This document shows positions 17,199 to 25,985 of a stretch of DNA of 64,000 nucleotides, piece after piece. Made by a program: the position numbers and the translations under genes. The stretch comes from Tsuneonella mangrovi (GTDB lineage: Bacteria > Pseudomonadota > Alphaproteobacteria > Sphingomonadales > Sphingomonadaceae). The stretch lies in NCBI RefSeq assembly GCF_002269345.1, contig NZ_CP022889.1:310001-374000 (forward strand), read 5' to 3'. Below the pieces are notes generated by a model. It worked only from the letters and a program-made list of their open reading frames with translations. It ran no database searches and had not been told where the DNA came from. Positions within the stretch are counted from its first letter, which is position 1, and the number at the start of each line of letters is the position of its first letter.

Positions 17199-17729
17199 AT
17201 GGTACGCCGGGTCAGAAAGAAGACTAAACCGATCCAGATCTATCGGCACTTCGCTGTCGTTACGATCGCGGCTACCCTGTTGCTCGCAGTCTTTGCCGAC
17301 GGCGAGAAGCGTGAAGCTATCGCCGGCGAGATCAAGGCGCATGCCCAGGCAACGAGCGCCCAGACGCACGACAGCAGCGTCAGGATGACTGCAGGACTAA
17401 TCGACAGGCGCACTGGGACTCCGGGCACGTTCGGCTCCGACGATAACATTGGCTATGGCCAACCGACGGACACCGGCGGAGCGAGCATCGGGGACAGCGG
17501 GTTCGATCCGAGCTATTCGGACCCGGATAGCGGAAGTGGTGGCCAGGTCATGCCGACTGGGATCAACAAATACGGTATTTCCGACGCCGACTGGGCGAAA
17601 ATGTCTACAGCGCAGCGCAAGGAAATCATCGATCGCTATAATGCGGAGCGAAAGGCCGAAGCGTCCGATACCCGCCAGCAACAGATCGCAGATCTGATGG
17701 CACAGTCGAGCGCGCGCTCCGGCAACTAA
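17199..17729 (+). CDS. Hypothetical membrane-anchored protein
   Basis: 176 residues from the ATG at 17199 (CGAGG lies just upstream; the longer open frame from a TTG at 17157 adds nothing convincing). A strongly basic N terminus (RRVRKKTKPIQIYRH) precedes one hydrophobic segment (about 20-36), giving a type II membrane protein with a periplasmic remainder. That remainder is Gly/Ser/Asp-rich (about residues 75-120) and then helical and charged (AQRKEIIDRYNAERKAEA). I do not recognise the family. It converges on the SLC13 permease with 11 bases between stops. Confidence 0.6.
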   Translation: MVRRVRKKTKPIQIYRHFAVVTIAATLLLAVFADGEKREAIAGEIKAHAQATSAQTHDSSVRMTAGLIDRRTGTPGTFGSDDNIGYGQPTDTGGASIGDSGFDPSYSDPDSGSGGQVMPTGINKYGISDADWAKMSTAQRKEIIDRYNAERKAEASDTRQQQIADLMAQSSARSGN

Positions 17730-17740
17730 GCAAGCAGTCG

Positions 17741-19540
17741 CTACATCCCGTACCTGACGACCAGCAGGATCGACAACGTCGTCACCATCAACAGCACCAG
17801 CGGGACCCCGGTGCGCAGGTAGTCCCTGAATTCGTAGCTGCCCTCGGCCATGATCAGCATGTTGGTCTGGTAGGCGATCGGGGTCGCGTAACACAGGTTG
17901 CAGCCGAACAGCACCGCAAGCACCATCGGTTCGGGTGGTAGACCGAGCTGGTGCGAGATACTGAATGCGATTGGCGTGCCGACCGTTGCCGCGGTCGCGT
18001 TGGATGCGAAGTTGGTGAGGATTGTCACGAAAATCATGATGGCGGCCAGCACCGCCGCTGGGGGTAGGAACTGCAGCCCGAATGCCAGCACCTGCCCTAG
18101 CCAATCGGCTGCGCCCGATTCGAGCATGACCTTGCCGAGTGCGATCGATGCCGCGATCAGCACGATCACCCGCGCAGAAAGTGCGCGTCCGACCCGGTCG
18201 AACCGGACGCATCCGGTCACGAACATCAGGATCGCGCCCGCCAGCGAGGAGATCGCGATCGGCAGTAGTCCGATCGAAGCAAGCCCAACCGTGCCGAGCA
18301 TGATCCCGCCGGCAAGGACCGCTTTAGAACGGCGCGGCAACTCGCGGGTGCCTTCGAGGACCAGCAGGCTGTCATTCCGGGCGAAATCCTCGATTGCATT
18401 GGGCAGGCCCATCACAAGCAGTACGTCACCTTCGGCAATCCGCAGATCGCCGCCGGTGCTGTACTGATCGCGTTCGCCCAGCAGCGTTTTGGGCCGGTGG
18501 ATGCCGAGAACCGCCACGCCATATAGATCGGCTATGCCCGAAGTCGGTAGCGTGCGCCCGATGATCCGCGAGTCTGCCGTCACGGTCACCTCGACGACGT
18601 GGATGTCCTCACCCGATTCCGATGCACGACGGCGAATGCGGTCGATAATCCAAGAAGGTGCGACATCGCCCTTCAGCGTGCGCATGGCCTCTTCGAGAGC
18701 CTCGTGCGTTCCCGAAACAGCCAGCCGTTGCTGGGGTTGAAGCGGACCAACCGGCGGATCGTGAAATTCGAGATCGTCTGGCAGCCGTGGCAGCATCACC
18801 GACAGGTCTTGTCCGGCCATCATACTGTCTTCGCCGAGCCGCAAGCGCGTGTGGAAGCGTCGCTTCTCGTGCACCTCGTCGGTCTGGTTGTTGCGCAGCA
18901 GGCGCGGCATAACCAACCACAAGTAGGGCAACGCCACGATCGCCGCCGTCAGGACGATTGGTGTGAAGTGGAACACGTTCATGTGCGGCATACCCAGATC
19001 GCGCGCGATCGAGACGACCAGCAGGTTGGTCGATGTGCCTATAGTCGTCCCCATCCCGCCGATCAGCACCGCCGCGTTGAGCGGGATCAGCGTCTTCGAA
19101 GCGGGCATTGCGCCGCGCGCGGCGAGGCTGACGAAGATCGGCATCAGCAGCACCAGCACCGGGGTGTCGTTGACCAGCATCGACAGCAGGAACGCTACGA
19201 TCAGCGAGAACAGAAGCCCGATCTGCAAGTTGAACTTGAACACCTGCTCGAGCACGCGCGCAGCCGGATCGAGCGCGCCGGTTACCACGAGGCCCCGCCC
19301 CATGATCATCAACGAGCAAATCGTGATCAGCGCGTAATGACCAAACCCCGAAAACGCGAGCGTCAGGCCGTCGGTCGGCAGGGTATGCGGCAACGGAAAG
19401 AAATAGAGGCCGACTGCGATTACCGCGATCGTCAACAGCGACACGATCTCCGTCGACAGGCGCCCGCGGGCGAACCCTACGAACATCCCGATGGTAACCA
19501 GCATCGCGGCCAGTGCGTGAAGAGACGGTAACGTCAGCAT
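17741..19540 (-). CDS. SLC13-family permease with two RCK_C (TrkA-C) domains
   Basis: 599 residues. Two hydrophobic halves (about 1-185 and 385-599, roughly 5-6 helices each) flank a soluble middle with two TrkA-C-like domains (LRLGEDSMMAGQDLSVMLPR and later VEVTVTADSRIIGRTL). This is the layout of DASS/SLC13 carriers for sulfate or dicarboxylates. The substrate cannot be told. The start is the ATG at 19540 (MLTLPSLHALAAML). The open frame continues upstream into the tRNA-Leu gene, which mimics coding sequence and must not be included. Confidence 0.85.
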   Translation of the reverse strand: MLTLPSLHALAAMLVTIGMFVGFARGRLSTEIVSLLTIAVIAVGLYFFPLPHTLPTDGLTLAFSGFGHYALITICSLMIMGRGLVVTGALDPAARVLEQVFKFNLQIGLLFSLIVAFLLSMLVNDTPVLVLLMPIFVSLAARGAMPASKTLIPLNAAVLIGGMGTTIGTSTNLLVVSIARDLGMPHMNVFHFTPIVLTAAIVALPYLWLVMPRLLRNNQTDEVHEKRRFHTRLRLGEDSMMAGQDLSVMLPRLPDDLEFHDPPVGPLQPQQRLAVSGTHEALEEAMRTLKGDVAPSWIIDRIRRRASESGEDIHVVEVTVTADSRIIGRTLPTSGIADLYGVAVLGIHRPKTLLGERDQYSTGGDLRIAEGDVLLVMGLPNAIEDFARNDSLLVLEGTRELPRRSKAVLAGGIMLGTVGLASIGLLPIAISSLAGAILMFVTGCVRFDRVGRALSARVIVLIAASIALGKVMLESGAADWLGQVLAFGLQFLPPAAVLAAIMIFVTILTNFASNATAATVGTPIAFSISHQLGLPPEPMVLAVLFGCNLCYATPIAYQTNMLIMAEGSYEFRDYLRTGVPLVLLMVTTLSILLVVRYGM

Positions 19541-19584
19541 CCCTGTCCCAGAATCACAGACCCCCGGCTGGAATACAAGGCCTT

Positions 19585-19669
19585 TGGTGCCCCCGGCCGG
19601 ACTCGAACCGGCACTTCCGTAGAAAAACGATTTTGAGTCGTTCGCGTCTACCAATTCCGCCACGGGGGC
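19585..19669 (-). tRNA. tRNA-Leu (anticodon CAA)
   Basis: A complete class II tRNA of 85 bases with encoded CCA. The acceptor stem is GCCCCCG paired with CGGGGGC, discriminator A; the D arm is GCG-GAATTGGTAGA-CGC; the anticodon stem-loop AACGA-CTCAAAA-TCGTT reads CAA for UUG codons; the variable region is extended; the T arm is GCCGG-TTCGAGT-CCGGC. It lies 45 bases upstream of the SLC13 start on the same strand. tRNA-Leu genes are common integration sites, but no attachment repeat or integrase is next to it. Confidence 0.97.
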
Positions 19670-19722
19670 TCCGTGGGCGCGCGGGCACTAGCCCGCACAC
19701 TGCGCCGCTGCAAGTCGCCAGA

Positions 19723-20544
19723 TCAGGCCTTGAGTGCGGCGGCCAGCACTTTGTGAAGCTTGGAATGCAGCGTATCGTTCCCTGCCAGGACTTGCTTGTC
19801 GCAGATCGGCAGCGAGCGGCCCTTGAAGTCGGTGACGAACCCGCCTGCTTCGCGCACCAGCAGGCATCCGGCCGCGGTGTCCCACGGGCTCAGGCCGCTC
19901 TCCCAGAAACCGTCATAACGGCCTGCTGCAAGCCATGCGAGGTCGAGCGAGGCCGCACCGAACCTGCGGACCCCGGCAATCTGCGGCCCTAACGCTGCGA
20001 AAATCTTGCTCCACTCCGCGAAATCGCCGTGCGCCTGGTAGGGGGTGCCGGTTGCCACGAGCGCGTCTGACAGGCGCGACCGCGAAGAGACCCGCAATCG
20101 CCCATCGTGCAGCCAGGCCCCGCGGCTCTTCTCGGCCCAGAATGTCTCGTCGTGGATCGGCTGGTAGATTACCCCTGCGGTCACTTCGCCCCATCCCGAA
20201 CCGTCGGGCTTGGGCTCCTGAACCGCGATCGACACCGCGAAGTGCGGGATGCCGTGGAGGAAGTTGCTTGTGCCGTCGAGTGGATCGATAACCCAGCGCG
20301 GCTTGGTGGGATCACCCTCGATGATCCCGGCCTCTTCGAGCACGAAGCCCCAGTCGGGCCGTGCATGGAGCAGTTCGTCGTAGATCGTACGCTCCGCGAT
20401 CTGGTCCGCCTTTGACACGAAGTCGCTCGGTCCCTTGCGGCTGACCTGCAAGTGCTCGACTTCGCCGAAGTCGCGACGCAAACGGCCGCCGGCCTTGCGC
20501 GCGGCCTTTTCCATTACGCGTATGATGCCCGGTACGGCTGCCAT
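19723..20544 (-). CDS. Inositol monophosphatase family protein (SuhB-like)
   Basis: 273 residues. It has the Mg-dependent phosphatase motifs WVIDPLDGTSNF (about residues 82-93), the metal-binding Glu in VLEEAG before it, and WDTAAGCLLVREAGG near the C terminus. Family members hydrolyse inositol 1-phosphate, NADP(H) or PAP-type substrates; in proteobacteria SuhB also binds transcription antitermination complexes. The ATG at 20544 is 8 bases after the efp stop, so it is cotranscribed with efp; the open frame further upstream only covers efp. Confidence 0.9.
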   Translation of the reverse strand: MAAVPGIIRVMEKAARKAGGRLRRDFGEVEHLQVSRKGPSDFVSKADQIAERTIYDELLHARPDWGFVLEEAGIIEGDPTKPRWVIDPLDGTSNFLHGIPHFAVSIAVQEPKPDGSGWGEVTAGVIYQPIHDETFWAEKSRGAWLHDGRLRVSSRSRLSDALVATGTPYQAHGDFAEWSKIFAALGPQIAGVRRFGAASLDLAWLAAGRYDGFWESGLSPWDTAAGCLLVREAGGFVTDFKGRSLPICDKQVLAGNDTLHSKLHKVLAAALKA

Positions 20545-20551
20545 GGTCCGA

Positions 20552-21115
20552 TCAGTTCGCCTTGCCGATGTAGGCCTGCTCGTAGACATCAACCACGATC
20601 CGGGTGCCGCTCTCGATATGCGGCGGGACCATGATGCGAACACCGTTGTCGAGCACTGCGGGCTTATAGCTCGAGGAAGCCGTCTGCCCCTTCACCACCG
20701 CGTCGGCCTCGACGATCGTCGCTTCGACTTGCTGCGGTAGTTCGACGCTGATCGGCTTTTCTTCCCACAGCTCGAGCTTCACCTGCATCCCGTCCTGCAG
20801 GAACGGGCGGGCATCGCCCAGCAGGTCGCTCGGCAGGTTGATCTGCTCGTAAGTTTCCTGGTCCATGAACACCAGGATGTCGCCGTCTTCGTAGAGGAAC
20901 TGGTAGTCCTTGGTGTCGAGCCGCACCTTCTCGACCGTGTCTGCGCTGCGGAAGCGGACGTTGGTCTTGCGGCCATCCTGCAGGTTCTTCATTTCGACCT
21001 GCATGTAGGCTCCGCCCTTGCCGGGCTGGGTGTGCTGGATCTTGGCGACTTTCCAGATGCCGCCTTCGTATTCGAGGATATTGCCGGGACGGATGTCCAC
21101 GCCGGAGATCTTCAT
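20552..21115 (-). CDS. efp: Translation elongation factor P
   Basis: 187 residues with the three-barrel EF-P plan. The tip loop [12 protein letters not shown] places Lys33 where EpmA-type beta-lysylation occurs in other bacteria, so a Lys-modified EF-P is expected. The C-terminal domain ends with [18 protein letters not shown] relieves ribosome stalling at polyproline, which suits this proline-rich GC-rich proteome. It is the first gene of a two-gene unit with the phosphatase. Confidence 0.96.
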   Translation of the reverse strand: MKISGVDIRPGNILEYEGGIWKVAKIQHTQPGKGGAYMQVEMKNLQDGRKTNVRFRSADTVEKVRLDTKDYQFLYEDGDILVFMDQETYEQINLPSDLLGDARPFLQDGMQVKLELWEEKPISVELPQQVEATIVEADAVVKGQTASSSYKPAVLDNGVRIMVPPHIESGTRIVVDVYEQAYIGKAN

Positions 21116-21232
21116 GGCCGTGTCGTGCCTTCTTGTGAGGAGGTCCCCGCGCCAGGCGGGTGCCGCTGTCTTGCGCCGCGCGCCTTAGCGGCAAGCCTTG
21201 TGCGGGGCAAGCGGGGTGGCAGCCGCCGTGAC

Positions 21233-21631
21233 ATGGTGCTAGTCGCGACTGCGATGATACCTCGCGCTATCCTGACTGCCACAATACTCCCGGTGTTGGG
21301 CCTCGCGCTCGGTGCGGCTAGCGATACCGACCTGAGCGGAAAGCTCGATACGCTTCGCCACGGGCGCTGGACTTGCGAGACGCCGGGAGATGCAACCGAG
21401 GCTGCCGTTCACCCGATCCCGGACGAGTGGTTCGAAGTGATCAACAACTCGAGTTATCGCAACAAGGATGGGCACGGCACCTACTTGCTCGCCGGCAACA
21501 AGGTCTACGTGACGCGCGGGCCGCTGCTCGGGAGGCGGTTCATCCGAACCAGCTCCAGCGCATTGCGGCAGTTGGATATAAACGGGGACGAGACCGATAT
21601 TCGCTGCGTGAGAAGCGCGATAGGTGACTGA
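21233..21631 (+). CDS. Hypothetical small secreted protein
   Basis: About 132 residues. The N terminus is a signal peptide (MIPRAILTATILPVLGLALG, cleavage near AAS). The mature part of about 100 residues contains two Cys (WTCET and DIRCVRS) that may form a disulfide. I know no family for it. The ATG at 21233 is used; an ATG 21 bases later (MIPRAIL) gives a cleaner signal peptide. No strong ribosome site precedes either. It is divergent from efp. Confidence 0.6.
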   Translation: MVLVATAMIPRAILTATILPVLGLALGAASDTDLSGKLDTLRHGRWTCETPGDATEAAVHPIPDEWFEVINNSSYRNKDGHGTYLLAGNKVYVTRGPLLGRRFIRTSSSALRQLDINGDETDIRCVRSAIGD

Positions 21632-21745
21632 TACCGACGGGAGCGTGATCATCCTCGCAAGCTCGCATCGGCAGCACCCGAAATCGCCGAACGCGCGTGG
21701 TATGCTAGTATCCGACACGCGACTGTAGCAAAACTGAAGGCATCA

Positions 21746-22897
21746 ATGGCGCGAGCGCTCTACATTCACTGGCCGTTCTGCCTGAAGAAATGCCCCTATT
21801 GCGACTTCAACAGCCATGTCCGCGACGGCGTTGACGTGGATCTTTGGCAGGGCGCGCTCATCGCCGAAATACAGCACGAAGCCGATCTGGCAGGCGGCGA
21901 GGAACTGGAATCGATCTTTTTCGGCGGCGGCACGCCGAGCCTTATGCCTCCCGAACTGGTCGGAGCGTTGCTCGCCGAAGCGGAAACGCGCTGGGGCTTC
22001 GCCGACGGGATCGAGATTACGCTGGAGGCAAACCCCTCTTCGGTGGAAGCAGACCGATTTGACGATCTTGCGGCGGCGGGCGTCAACAGGGTTTCGCTTG
22101 GCCTGCAATCACTCGATGATGAGGCGCTGAAATTCCTGGGGCGGCTGCACGATGCACAGGAAGGACTGAACGCGCTCGAAACCGCACAGCGGTGTTTCGA
22201 CCGGGTCAACGCGGATTTCATCTATGCCCGTCCTGGCCAGACTCCTGATGCGTGGCGGCACGAGCTCGAGGCAGCGCTGGCGCTCGGCACCGACCATCTG
22301 TCGCTCTACCAGCTTACGATTGAGCCTGGTACTCGCTTTGCCACTGACGTGCGGCTAGGCGCATTCGCACCGCTAGATGACGACCCTTCGGCTGATTTGT
22401 TCGCCTCGACCCGCGAAATGACTACCGCCGCTGGTCTGCCCGCCTACGAGGTGTCGAATCATGCCAAACCCGGGCAGGAAAGCCTCCATAATCTCACATA
22501 CTGGCGGTATCGGGACTATGTCGGGATCGGGCCCGGCGCGCATGGGCGGCGCGGCGGCGTTGCGACGACGCGCCACAAGAAGCCTGAAAACTGGGTGGCG
22601 GCGATCGAGCGCGCTGGCCATGGGATCGCAGAAGAGCGCGGGCTTGCTGCCCCCGAGCAAGCGAGCGAAGCCTTGCTGATGGGTCTGCGACTGGCCGAAG
22701 GCGTGGATCTCGCGGAGCTCTCGCGACGCTTTGCCATCCCCGAGAACCGATTGATCGAGCGCGATCGTCTCACATTCTATCGCTCGCTCGGCATGGCATG
22801 GGAGCGAGATGGGCGGATCGGCGTAACCGAAGCCGGGATGCCGCTCCTCGATGCACTGCTGGGTGAATTGGTCCCGGCCGCGCTGGTCTCGGCATGA
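21746..22897 (+). CDS. hemW: HemW, radical-SAM heme chaperone
   Basis: 383 residues. The radical-SAM cluster motif CLKKCPYC sits at residues 12-19, preceded by the HemW-type YIHWPF. FFGGGTPSLMPP follows, and a HemN C-terminal domain closes the protein. HemW resembles coproporphyrinogen dehydrogenase HemN but functions in heme delivery; the FCxxxCPYC spacing and the short N terminus separate it from HemN. It overlaps xerC by ATGA (22894-22897). Confidence 0.93.
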   Translation: MARALYIHWPFCLKKCPYCDFNSHVRDGVDVDLWQGALIAEIQHEADLAGGEELESIFFGGGTPSLMPPELVGALLAEAETRWGFADGIEITLEANPSSVEADRFDDLAAAGVNRVSLGLQSLDDEALKFLGRLHDAQEGLNALETAQRCFDRVNADFIYARPGQTPDAWRHELEAALALGTDHLSLYQLTIEPGTRFATDVRLGAFAPLDDDPSADLFASTREMTTAAGLPAYEVSNHAKPGQESLHNLTYWRYRDYVGIGPGAHGRRGGVATTRHKKPENWVAAIERAGHGIAEERGLAAPEQASEALLMGLRLAEGVDLAELSRRFAIPENRLIERDRLTFYRSLGMAWERDGRIGVTEAGMPLLDALLGELVPAALVSA

Positions 22898-23796
22898 GCA
22901 AGGTTGACATTCTCGAAGCATGGCAAGCGCATCTGGCTGACGGTCGTCGCCGTTCGCCCCATACCGTTCGTGCCTATCTCGCTGCAGCCAATCGCCTGCT
23001 TCAAGCAACCGGGCTTGGCAATTTTAACGACGTCGCGAAACTCGATGGCCCTGCATTGCGACGTCAGTTGGCTGCACGGCGAGCTGAGGGGTTGTCGAAC
23101 GCTTCGGCTGCGCGCGAATTGTCGGCCCTCAAGGGCTTCGTCTCTTTCGCCCGCAGCCAGGTTGGCGAGGATGCCACTCCGCCCCGACTGCGCGGTCCGC
23201 GCCTCAAGAAGGGCCTCCCCCGGCCCGTAACTCCTGACGAAGCGGTCAACGTTGCCGATCTCGTCGCCGGAACCGCCAACGAAGCGTGGACCGGTGCGCG
23301 CGACCGGGCAGTTCTCTTGCTGATGTACGGAGCGGGGCTGCGAATCGCCGAAGCGTTGTCGCTCAAGGGGGGAGACCTGCCGCTGGGCGACACACTGGCT
23401 GTCACCGGAAAAGGCGGCAAGCAGCGCGTTGTCCCGCTGATTTCGATCATCCGGGCGGCAGTGGCCGACTATGTCGAGAAATGCCCTTGGCCGATCGAAC
23501 GGGAACAGCCGCTGTTCCGCGGGCAGAAGGGAGGCACGCTCTCGCAAGGCATGGTGCAAAAGGCGATGGCGCGCGCGAGAATTGCGCTCGGGTTGCCATC
23601 AACGGCGACACCGCACGCTCTACGACATAGTTTTGCAACGCACCTGCTGAGTGCCGGTGCAGACCTCAGGAGCCTGCAGGAACTGCTCGGTCATGCGAGC
23701 CTGGGATCGACCCAGATTTACACCAAAGTCGACGCGGCGACCCTACTCGATACTTACCGCAGCGCCCACCCGCGCGAAAAGAAGCCGTCAGGCTAG
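22894..23796 (+). CDS. xerC: Tyrosine recombinase XerC/XerD-type
   Basis: 300 residues: an N-terminal SAM-like DNA-binding domain (1-about 95) and a C-terminal catalytic domain with GAGLRIAEALSL (first Arg), HALRHSFATHLL (His-x-x-Arg), LLGHASLGSTQIYT (His and nucleophile Tyr). XerC with XerD resolves chromosome dimers at dif. Length and the absence of mobile neighbours argue for the housekeeping enzyme. It is coupled to hemW and overlaps the convergent gshB by 9 bases. Confidence 0.88.
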   Translation: MSKVDILEAWQAHLADGRRRSPHTVRAYLAAANRLLQATGLGNFNDVAKLDGPALRRQLAARRAEGLSNASAARELSALKGFVSFARSQVGEDATPPRLRGPRLKKGLPRPVTPDEAVNVADLVAGTANEAWTGARDRAVLLLMYGAGLRIAEALSLKGGDLPLGDTLAVTGKGGKQRVVPLISIIRAAVADYVEKCPWPIEREQPLFRGQKGGTLSQGMVQKAMARARIALGLPSTATPHALRHSFATHLLSAGADLRSLQELLGHASLGSTQIYTKVDAATLLDTYRSAHPREKKPSG

Positions 23797-24738
23797 TCGC
23801 GCTTCGATCGCATCCCAGATTATCCCGGGCGTGTCGGTTCCGTTGAAATTATCGATCGCGACGATCCCGGTGGGGCTGGTGACGTTTATTTCGGTCAACC
23901 ATTCGCCGCCGATAACGTCGATACCCACGAATATCAGGCCGAGCTCCTTGAGGCGCGGCCCCATTGCGGCGCAAATCTCTTCTTCGCGCGGGGTGAGCGT
24001 CGTGGCCTCCGCACTTCCACCGACCGCCAAGTTGGAGCGGAATTCGCCCTCCCCCGGTTTGCGGTTGATCGCCCCCGTCACCTCGCCATCTACCAGCACG
24101 ATGCGCTTGTCGCCTTTGGCCACCTCGGGGAGGAAGGGCTGGACCATGTGCGGCTCGGGCCAGGTCTGGTTGAACACTTCGAACAGGGCAGAGAGGTTGT
24201 CGCCGTCGGCGGGAACCCGGAAGATCGCCTTGCCGCCGTTGCCGTGGATCGGTTTTACCACCACCGCGCCGTGCTGGCGCTGGAATGCCCGCACCTCTTC
24301 GACTGACCGGGTCACCAGCGTCGGCGGCATGAACTCGCGGTAATCGAGCACCAGCACCTTTTCGGGCGCATTGCGTACCGATCGGGGATTGTTCACCACC
24401 AGCGTTTCGTCCTCGATCCGTTCGAGCAGGTGGGTTGCGGTGATATAACCCATGTGAAACGGCGGATCCTGCCGCATCAGGACTACGTCGACATCGCGGC
24501 CCAGATCGAGCCGACGGCGTTCGCCCATGTTGAAATGTTCGCCTTCGACGCGCTGCACGGTGACCGGATTTGCGTGGGCGATCAACCGGTCATCGGAGTC
24601 GAGCGTGAGCGAACCAACATCGTAGTGAAACAGCTCTGCGCCGCGCGACTGCGCCGACAGCATCAGCGCGAAGCTCGAATCTCCTGCGGTGTTGATCTTG
24701 TCGAGCGGGTCCATCTGGACCGCGACGCGTAAGGGCAT
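23788..24738 (-). CDS. gshB: Glutathione synthetase
   Basis: 316 residues, the usual GshB length. It ligates gamma-glutamylcysteine and glycine with ATP. Visible are MDPLDKINTAGDSSF at residues 9-23, the ATP-grasp body (VVVKPIHGNGGKAIFR, KGDKRIVLVDGEV), and GGEWLTEINVTSPTG near the end. It is the last gene of the rsmI-yraN-gshB minus-strand unit, 12 bases after yraN. Confidence 0.96.
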   Translation of the reverse strand: MPLRVAVQMDPLDKINTAGDSSFALMLSAQSRGAELFHYDVGSLTLDSDDRLIAHANPVTVQRVEGEHFNMGERRRLDLGRDVDVVLMRQDPPFHMGYITATHLLERIEDETLVVNNPRSVRNAPEKVLVLDYREFMPPTLVTRSVEEVRAFQRQHGAVVVKPIHGNGGKAIFRVPADGDNLSALFEVFNQTWPEPHMVQPFLPEVAKGDKRIVLVDGEVTGAINRKPGEGEFRSNLAVGGSAEATTLTPREEEICAAMGPRLKELGLIFVGIDVIGGEWLTEINVTSPTGIVAIDNFNGTDTPGIIWDAIEARLA

Positions 24739-24750
24739 CGGAGTTCCTCT

Positions 24751-25101
24751 TCAGGGTTGCCAGGCATTGACGATGTGGTCGGGCAATCGCCCGGGTGCAA
24801 GCAGGATCACGTCGATCCGCATATCGTCTCCATCGCGGACGTAGTCCTGCGCGACCGCTTCCGCTGCGGCAGCGACGCGGCGCAGACGGTATTCGTCGAT
24901 CGCAAACGCGAGGTCGGCTGCCTGTTTGCGCCACTTGACTTCGATAAACGCGACCACCCCCATCCGGCGCGCGACAAGGTCGATCTCGCCTGCGGGTGTC
25001 TTGCGACGGCGGTCGAGGATCGACCAGCCTTTTGCGCGCAGCCACAGCTCCGCCCGCCGCTCGCCGCGCCTGCCTTCGCGCTCTGCCCGTTGGCGTTTCA
25101 A
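24751..25101 (-). CDS. YraN family (UPF0102) nuclease-fold protein
   Basis: 116 residues with the restriction-endonuclease-like core of UPF0102: GERRAELWLRAKGW, then AGEIDLVARR (catalytic-type Asp) and VAFIEVKWRK (Glu-x-Lys). The family occurs beside rsmI and lpoA in many proteobacteria; its biochemical role is not settled. It starts in the rsmI stop (ATGA overlap, 25098-25101). Confidence 0.92.
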   Translation of the reverse strand: MKRQRAEREGRRGERRAELWLRAKGWSILDRRRKTPAGEIDLVARRMGVVAFIEVKWRKQAADLAFAIDEYRLRRVAAAAEAVAQDYVRDGDDMRIDVILLAPGRLPDHIVNAWQP

Positions 25102-25958
25102 CGCGATTTCATCTCGAGCGCGCGGGCATAGAGCGCCTTGCGGTCCTGCCCGGTCGCCTTTGCGACGTGGGCTGCGGCCTGAGAGGCCTTCATTGTCGCG
25201 AGCGCTTCGAGCAGCATGGCTTCGACATCTTCCACGCTCGTTTCAGCCCGTTCGGGTGGCGCGATGAGGAGCACGATCTCGCCCTTTGGCGGGTGCTGCT
25301 CGTAATGCGCGCGCAGATCTGCAGCACTTGCAGTGCGACATTCCTCGTGGAGCTTGGTCAATTCTCGCGCCACCGAAACCGTTCGGCCCGGCAAAACCTT
25401 AGCGATCGCCGCAAGTGATTTTGCGAGCCGTGGGCCGGTTTCATAGAAGATCAAGGTGGCGTCGATTTGTGCAAGTTGCGCTAGTCTATCCGCGCGCGCC
25501 TTGTCCTTCACCGGCAGGAACCCGGCGAACAGGAAGCTGTCGTTGGGCAGCCCTGAGAGTGTCAGACCGACTATGGCCGCACACGGCCCGGGCAAGCTCG
25601 TAGCCGGTATCCCCGCGTCGCGCGCTTCATGTACCAGTCGGTAACCGGGGTCGGACACCAGAGGCGTTCCAGCGTCGCTCACCAACGCGATGGCCTGTGT
25701 CCGGGCGGCAGCCAGAATCCGCTCGCGGTCGCGCTCGCTCGTATGGTCGTCGTAGCGCCACAACGGTTTCGAGATACCCAAGTGCTTGAGCAACTTGCCG
25801 GTTACCCGCGTGTCCTCGCACGCTATCGCATCGCAGCCACGCAACGTCTCGACCGCTCGGAAAGTGATATCGCCGAGATTGCCAATAGGGGTCGCAACTA
25901 TATAGAGACCGGGATCAAGCAGAGGTTCAGGCGCGTGGTGGGACACGGCAACCCTCAT
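25098..25958 (-). CDS. rsmI: 16S rRNA (cytidine-1402 2'-O)-methyltransferase RsmI
   Basis: 286 residues. LYIVATPIGNLGDITFRA at the start is the RsmI signature of tetrapyrrole-methylase-fold enzymes, followed by EDTRVTGKLLKHLGI, LVSDAGTPLVSDPG and SLPGPCAA. It methylates the 2'-OH of C1402 in 16S rRNA. The ATG at 25958 is used; the reading frame is open for another 316 codons upstream only as antisense of the lpoA-like gene. Start codons of rsmI and the lpoA-like gene face away from each other with 27 bases between them. Confidence 0.94.
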   Translation of the reverse strand: MRVAVSHHAPEPLLDPGLYIVATPIGNLGDITFRAVETLRGCDAIACEDTRVTGKLLKHLGISKPLWRYDDHTSERDRERILAAARTQAIALVSDAGTPLVSDPGYRLVHEARDAGIPATSLPGPCAAIVGLTLSGLPNDSFLFAGFLPVKDKARADRLAQLAQIDATLIFYETGPRLAKSLAAIAKVLPGRTVSVARELTKLHEECRTASAADLRAHYEQHPPKGEIVLLIAPPERAETSVEDVEAMLLEALATMKASQAAAHVAKATGQDRKALYARALEMKSR

Positions 25959-25985
25959 GGACCAGATACGCGGGGAGCGGCAAGC

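Noticed and set aside
19541-19663. N-terminal extension of the SLC13 permease (starts AELVDANDSKSFFYGS)
   Set aside because: This is translation of the tRNA-Leu gene, a well-known false extension. The permease starts at 19540.
19585-19723. Integration site of a mobile island at tRNA-Leu
   Set aside because: No direct repeat of the tRNA 3' end and no phage-type integrase nearby; the XerC at 22894 is the housekeeping type, coupled to hemW.
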